Source: Pseudomonadota bacterium
GTDB lineage: Bacteria; Pseudomonadota; Alphaproteobacteria; Sphingomonadales; Sphingomonadaceae
NCBI GenBank assembly: GCA_023386135.1
Contig: JAEWKG010000315.1
Span: forward strand, 1-8,530
Direction: 5' to 3'
DNA: 8,530 nucleotides
Below the pieces are notes generated by a model. It did no database searches. It saw only the letters and a list, made by a program, of their open reading frames with translations, and was not told the origin of the DNA. The stretch's first letter is position 1. Each line of letters starts with the position of its first letter. The position numbers were made by a program, and so were the translations under genes. Positions 6,065-8,530 of the stretch are shown piece after piece.

Positions 6065-6133
6065 GGAAGCGGCCTCGCGCGACGACCGGGCGGGCTTGGC
6101 GGCGTTTTATCGCGCTGCGCGGCGGCTGCCTAG

Positions 6134-7726
6134 ATGGAAGAGCTCGCCGCCCTGATCGATGCGCTGGTCTACACCCGCAGCCGCAACGAGAAGCTGCGCC
6201 TGATCGCCGAGTACCTGCGCGCCACGCCCGATCCCGATCGCGGCTGGGCGCTCGCCGCGCTGACCGACGGGCTCGACTTCCCGGCGGTCAAGTCGAGCAC
6301 CATCCGCAACCTGCTGATGGAGCGGGTCGACCCGGTGCTGTGGACGCTGAGCCGCGATTTCGTCGGCGACACCGCCGAGACCGCCAGCCTGCTGTGGCCG
6401 GCACCCGAAACACACCCCGCGCCGCCCAGCGTGTCCGAAACGGTCGAGCTGCTGTCGGCGATGACCCGCAAGTCAGTGCTCACCGGACTGCCGCTGCTGA
6501 TGGACCGGCTCGATCCATCGGGCCGCTATGCGCTGCTCAAGCTCGCGACCGGGGCTATGCGGATCGGCATCTCCAGCCGCCTCGCCAAGGTCGCCTTCGC
6601 GCAGGCGTTCGAAGTCACTGTCGAGGAGGTGGAGGAGCACTGGCACGGCCTCTCCCCCCCCTACGAGCCGCTGTTCAACTGGGCTGCGCATGGCCACGCC
6701 GCGCCGGACACGGCCAACATGCCGACCTTCCGCCCGTTCATGCTCGCGCACCCGCTCGAGGAGACAGTGGTCGATCTCGCCGACTATGCCGCCGAGTGGA
6801 AATGGGACGGCATCCGCGTGCAACTCGTGCGGATGGGCGGTGAGACCCGGCTGTACTCGCGCGGCGGGGATGACATCTCGGGCACCTTTCCCGAGCTACT
6901 CGACATCCTGCCGATGGACGCGGTGCTCGACGGCGAGCTGCTGGTGCGCGGCAAGCACCAGGGCGGCGAGCAGGGCGGCGCGGCGAGCTTCAACGCGTTG
7001 CAGCAGCGGCTGGGGCGCAAAGTCGTGTCGAAGAAGATGCTCGCCGAATATCCCGCGTTTGTCCGCCTCTATGACGTCTTGATCCTCGAAGGCACCGACT
7101 TGCGCGAACGGCCGTGGGCGGAGCGGCGCAAGGTGCTGGAGGCACTGATGCCACGCCTGCCCGCCTCGCACTTCGACTTGAGCCAGGTGATCGAGGCGGT
7201 GGACTTCGACGCGCTCACCCAGATCCGCGCCGGCGCGCGCGACGAGGCGATCGAGGGGCTGATGCTCAAGCGCCGCGATTCGCCCTACATCGCCGGGCGC
7301 AAGGCCGGGCTGTGGTACAAGTGGAAGCGCGATCCGCTGCTGATCGACGCGGTGCTGATGTACGCCCAGCGCGGGAGCGGGAAACGCTCGAGCTTCTATT
7401 CCGACTACACCTTCGGCTGCTGGGACGGCGATCCCGACGCGGGCGCCGAGTTGCTGCCGGTGGGCAAGGCCTACTCGGGCTTCACCGACGACGAGCTGAA
7501 GCGGATCGACCGCCACGTGCGCACGCACACGGTCAACCGCTTCGGCCCGGTGCGCGAGACCGACCGCAGCCTCGTATTCGAGCTCGCCTTCGATTCGGTC
7601 CACGAGAGCAAGCGCCACAAGTCGGGCGTGGCGATGCGCTTCCCCCGCGTGCACCGCGTGCGCTGGGACAAGCCGCCGCACGAGGCAGACCGGCTCGAAG
7701 CGCTGAAGGCGTTGATCAAGGATTAG
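6134..7726 (+). CDS. ATP-dependent DNA ligase of the bacterial ligase-associated repair cluster
   Basis: A 530-residue ATP-dependent DNA ligase, TIGR04120/PP_1105-like, which seals nicks or breaks through an enzyme-AMP intermediate. An N-terminal DNA-binding domain spans about residues 1-195. Motif I is EWKWDGIR (221-228) with K223 as the nucleotide acceptor. YSRGGDDISGTFPEL gives the region around the next motif, DGELLVRG the metal-binding glutamate region, LYDVLILEG (312-320) motif III, EGLMLKR (374-380) motif IV, WYKWKR (394-399) motif V, and RFPRVHRVRWD (502-512) the C-terminal OB-fold motif. The block FNALQQRLGRK is typical of this subfamily. Length is normal, and no LigD-type polymerase or nuclease domain is fused. 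The ATG at 6134 follows an in-frame TAG directly, so it is the first possible start; no clear Shine-Dalgarno sequence precedes it. It works with the exonuclease at 4555-5559. Confidence 0.95.
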   Translation: MEELAALIDALVYTRSRNEKLRLIAEYLRATPDPDRGWALAALTDGLDFPAVKSSTIRNLLMERVDPVLWTLSRDFVGDTAETASLLWPAPETHPAPPSVSETVELLSAMTRKSVLTGLPLLMDRLDPSGRYALLKLATGAMRIGISSRLAKVAFAQAFEVTVEEVEEHWHGLSPPYEPLFNWAAHGHAAPDTANMPTFRPFMLAHPLEETVVDLADYAAEWKWDGIRVQLVRMGGETRLYSRGGDDISGTFPELLDILPMDAVLDGELLVRGKHQGGEQGGAASFNALQQRLGRKVVSKKMLAEYPAFVRLYDVLILEGTDLRERPWAERRKVLEALMPRLPASHFDLSQVIEAVDFDALTQIRAGARDEAIEGLMLKRRDSPYIAGRKAGLWYKWKRDPLLIDAVLMYAQRGSGKRSSFYSDYTFGCWDGDPDAGAELLPVGKAYSGFTDDELKRIDRHVRTHTVNRFGPVRETDRSLVFELAFDSVHESKRHKSGVAMRFPRVHRVRWDKPPHEADRLEALKALIKD

Positions 7727-7740
7727 ATTTCAAACAACGC

Positions 7741-7830
7741 CGTCACCCCCGCGGAAGCGGGGGCCCATCTCCCGATCTTTGCACTTGGTCCGATGGTCGG
7801 AGATGGATCCCCGCCTTCGCGGGGATGACG
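7741..7830. repeat. Inverted-repeat intergenic element (REP/BIME-like)
   Basis: Two 32-base arms, 7741-7772 and 7799-7830, are inverted copies matching at 27 of 32 positions, with a 26-base centre. Each arm itself holds a small hairpin, CCCCCGC...GCGGGGG on the left and CCCCGC...GCGGGG on the right. The outer edge reads CGTCA..CCCCG, a widespread proteobacterial intergenic repeat style. It lies 15 bases after the ligase stop and may serve as its terminator or mRNA stabiliser. It accounts for most of the 148-base gap before the DUF1993 gene. Confidence 0.75.
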
Positions 7831-7874
7831 AGAAACATTTGTCGAGGAGCAATGCCGTCGGTAGCACGTGCGCC

Positions 7875-8387
7875 ATGCAAACCGCCGAACTCCTCCTCAC
7901 CACCTATCACAACATGCTGGGGTCGCTCGACGCCTGGCTCGCCAAGGCGGAGGAGCATGGCGGTGACGCGCTGCTGGCCGAGAAGCTGGCCGACGACATG
8001 TTCCCGCTGAGCCGGCAAATCCGCTTCTGCTGCAACCTCCCCGGCGAAGCGATGGCGGGCGCTGCCGGGGTGGCCTTCTCCTCCAGCGACGTCGACGACG
8101 AAACGCTCGCCGCCGCGCGCAGCCGGATCGCGGCCAGCCGAGCGCTGATCGACAGCTGGCGCGAGACACCGTTCGGAGCCGACGGCGCCCCGGTCGAGCT
8201 GAGCCTCGCCAACGGCATGACCTTCGATCTCGATACGCTGAGCTACGTGCGCGACTGGGCGCTGCCGCAGTTCTACTTCCACCTGATGACCGCCTATGCG
8301 ATCCTGCGCGCCAGCGGCGTGCCGCTGGGGAAGGCCGATTACGTCGGCTACATGTTCCGCTACCTGAGGACGCCGCGCGACGCGTGA
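7875..8387 (+). CDS. DUF1993 family protein
   Basis: A 170-residue soluble protein without a signal peptide. It fits DUF1993, a DinB-like four-helix family of unknown function: LDAWLAKAEEHG near residues 18-29, LADDMFPLSRQIRFCCN at about 38-54, and the closing block FYFHLMTAYAILRASGVPLGKADYVG at about 133-158, whose FHL.TAYAILR..GV.LGK.D pattern is the family hallmark. The ATG at 7875 is chosen because homology begins there. The open frame extends upstream only into the repeat. No Shine-Dalgarno sequence is close; a GAGGAG at 7844-7849 serves no in-frame start. It is followed after 21 bases by the DUF1275 gene on the same strand, so the two may be co-transcribed. Confidence 0.85.
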   Translation: MQTAELLLTTYHNMLGSLDAWLAKAEEHGGDALLAEKLADDMFPLSRQIRFCCNLPGEAMAGAAGVAFSSSDVDDETLAAARSRIAASRALIDSWRETPFGADGAPVELSLANGMTFDLDTLSYVRDWALPQFYFHLMTAYAILRASGVPLGKADYVGYMFRYLRTPRDA

Positions 8388-8408
8388 CGCGGCCGTCGCT
8401 CTAGCCCG

Positions 8409-8530
8409 GTGCAGCAGCTCGACCGCCCCCGCCGCCGGCTTGCGATCGCCCTCGCCGCGCTGGCGGGGTACGTTGACGCGACGGGGTTCCTGTCGGCGGG
8501 CGGCTACTTCGTCTCCTTCATGTCGGGCAA
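8409..8530 (+). CDS. DUF1275 (YoaK-like) membrane protein, N-terminal part (3' truncated by window end)
   Basis: Forty codons of a protein that starts with GTG at 8409: a short basic lead QQLDRPRRR, then a hydrophobic helix with LAALAGYVDATGFLSAGGYF and VSFMSGN. GYVDA...G...FVSFMSGN is the N-terminal signature of the DUF1275/YoaK family, six-TM membrane proteins of unknown function. No ATG lies in frame between the DUF1993 stop (which is in the same frame) and here, so GTG is the best start. The gene continues beyond the window. Confidence 0.85.
   Translation, partial: MQQLDRPRRRLAIALAALAGYVDATGFLSAGGYFVSFMSG

Noticed and set aside
6022..6843. Second plus-strand open frame overlapping the start of the ligase
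   Set aside because: Arg/Ala/Pro-rich out-of-frame reading of the ligase gene with no domain.

Overview
The window reads as a GC-rich alphaproteobacterial chromosome, most likely Sphingomonadales (Sphingomonas or Erythrobacter type). The grounds are the strong G/C third-position bias, the gene families present, and two intergenic repeats of a style I associate with that order. The placement is inference from style and was not tested by a search.

Layout. (1) 1-434: the 3' end of clpA, the AAA+ unfoldase of the ClpAP protease, followed by a hairpin. (2) 542-2964: a two-gene operon with a 4-base ATGA overlap, coding a NatA-type ABC ATPase and a NatB/YhaP-type ABC-2 permease, an export system of unknown substrate. 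(3) 2968-3630, minus strand: a winged-helix regulator with four C-terminal cysteines resembling the SufR Fe-S-sensing class. It is divergent from a pair of small membrane-protein genes (3749-4099 and 4099-4518). The 118-bp divergent spacer holds an AT-rich inverted repeat that overlaps a TTGACA box. The second membrane gene (DUF2231) has an in-frame TGA at codon 41 but is otherwise intact. (4) 4555-7726: two members of the known DNA-ligase-associated repair set, a metallo-beta-lactamase/beta-CASP exonuclease and an ATP-dependent DNA ligase. They are separated by a palindromic MITE-like repeat and a small reverse-strand exported protein. The helicase and phosphoesterase partners of that set are not in the window. 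(5) 7741-7830: a second inverted-repeat element behind the ligase. (6) 7875-8387: a DUF1993 protein. (7) 8409 onward: the start of a DUF1275 (YoaK-like) membrane protein, cut by the window end.

How the parts relate. The exonuclease and ligase belong to one end-processing and sealing pathway, though they are no longer adjacent. The regulator and the two membrane proteins look like one locally controlled redox- or metal-responsive unit. clpA, the ABC operon and the last two genes look like unrelated neighbours. I did not find a clearly new multi-gene defence or mobile system. The items most worth a second look are the interrupted DUF2231 gene with its divergent four-cysteine regulator and operator, and the nested repeat between the exonuclease and the ligase region.
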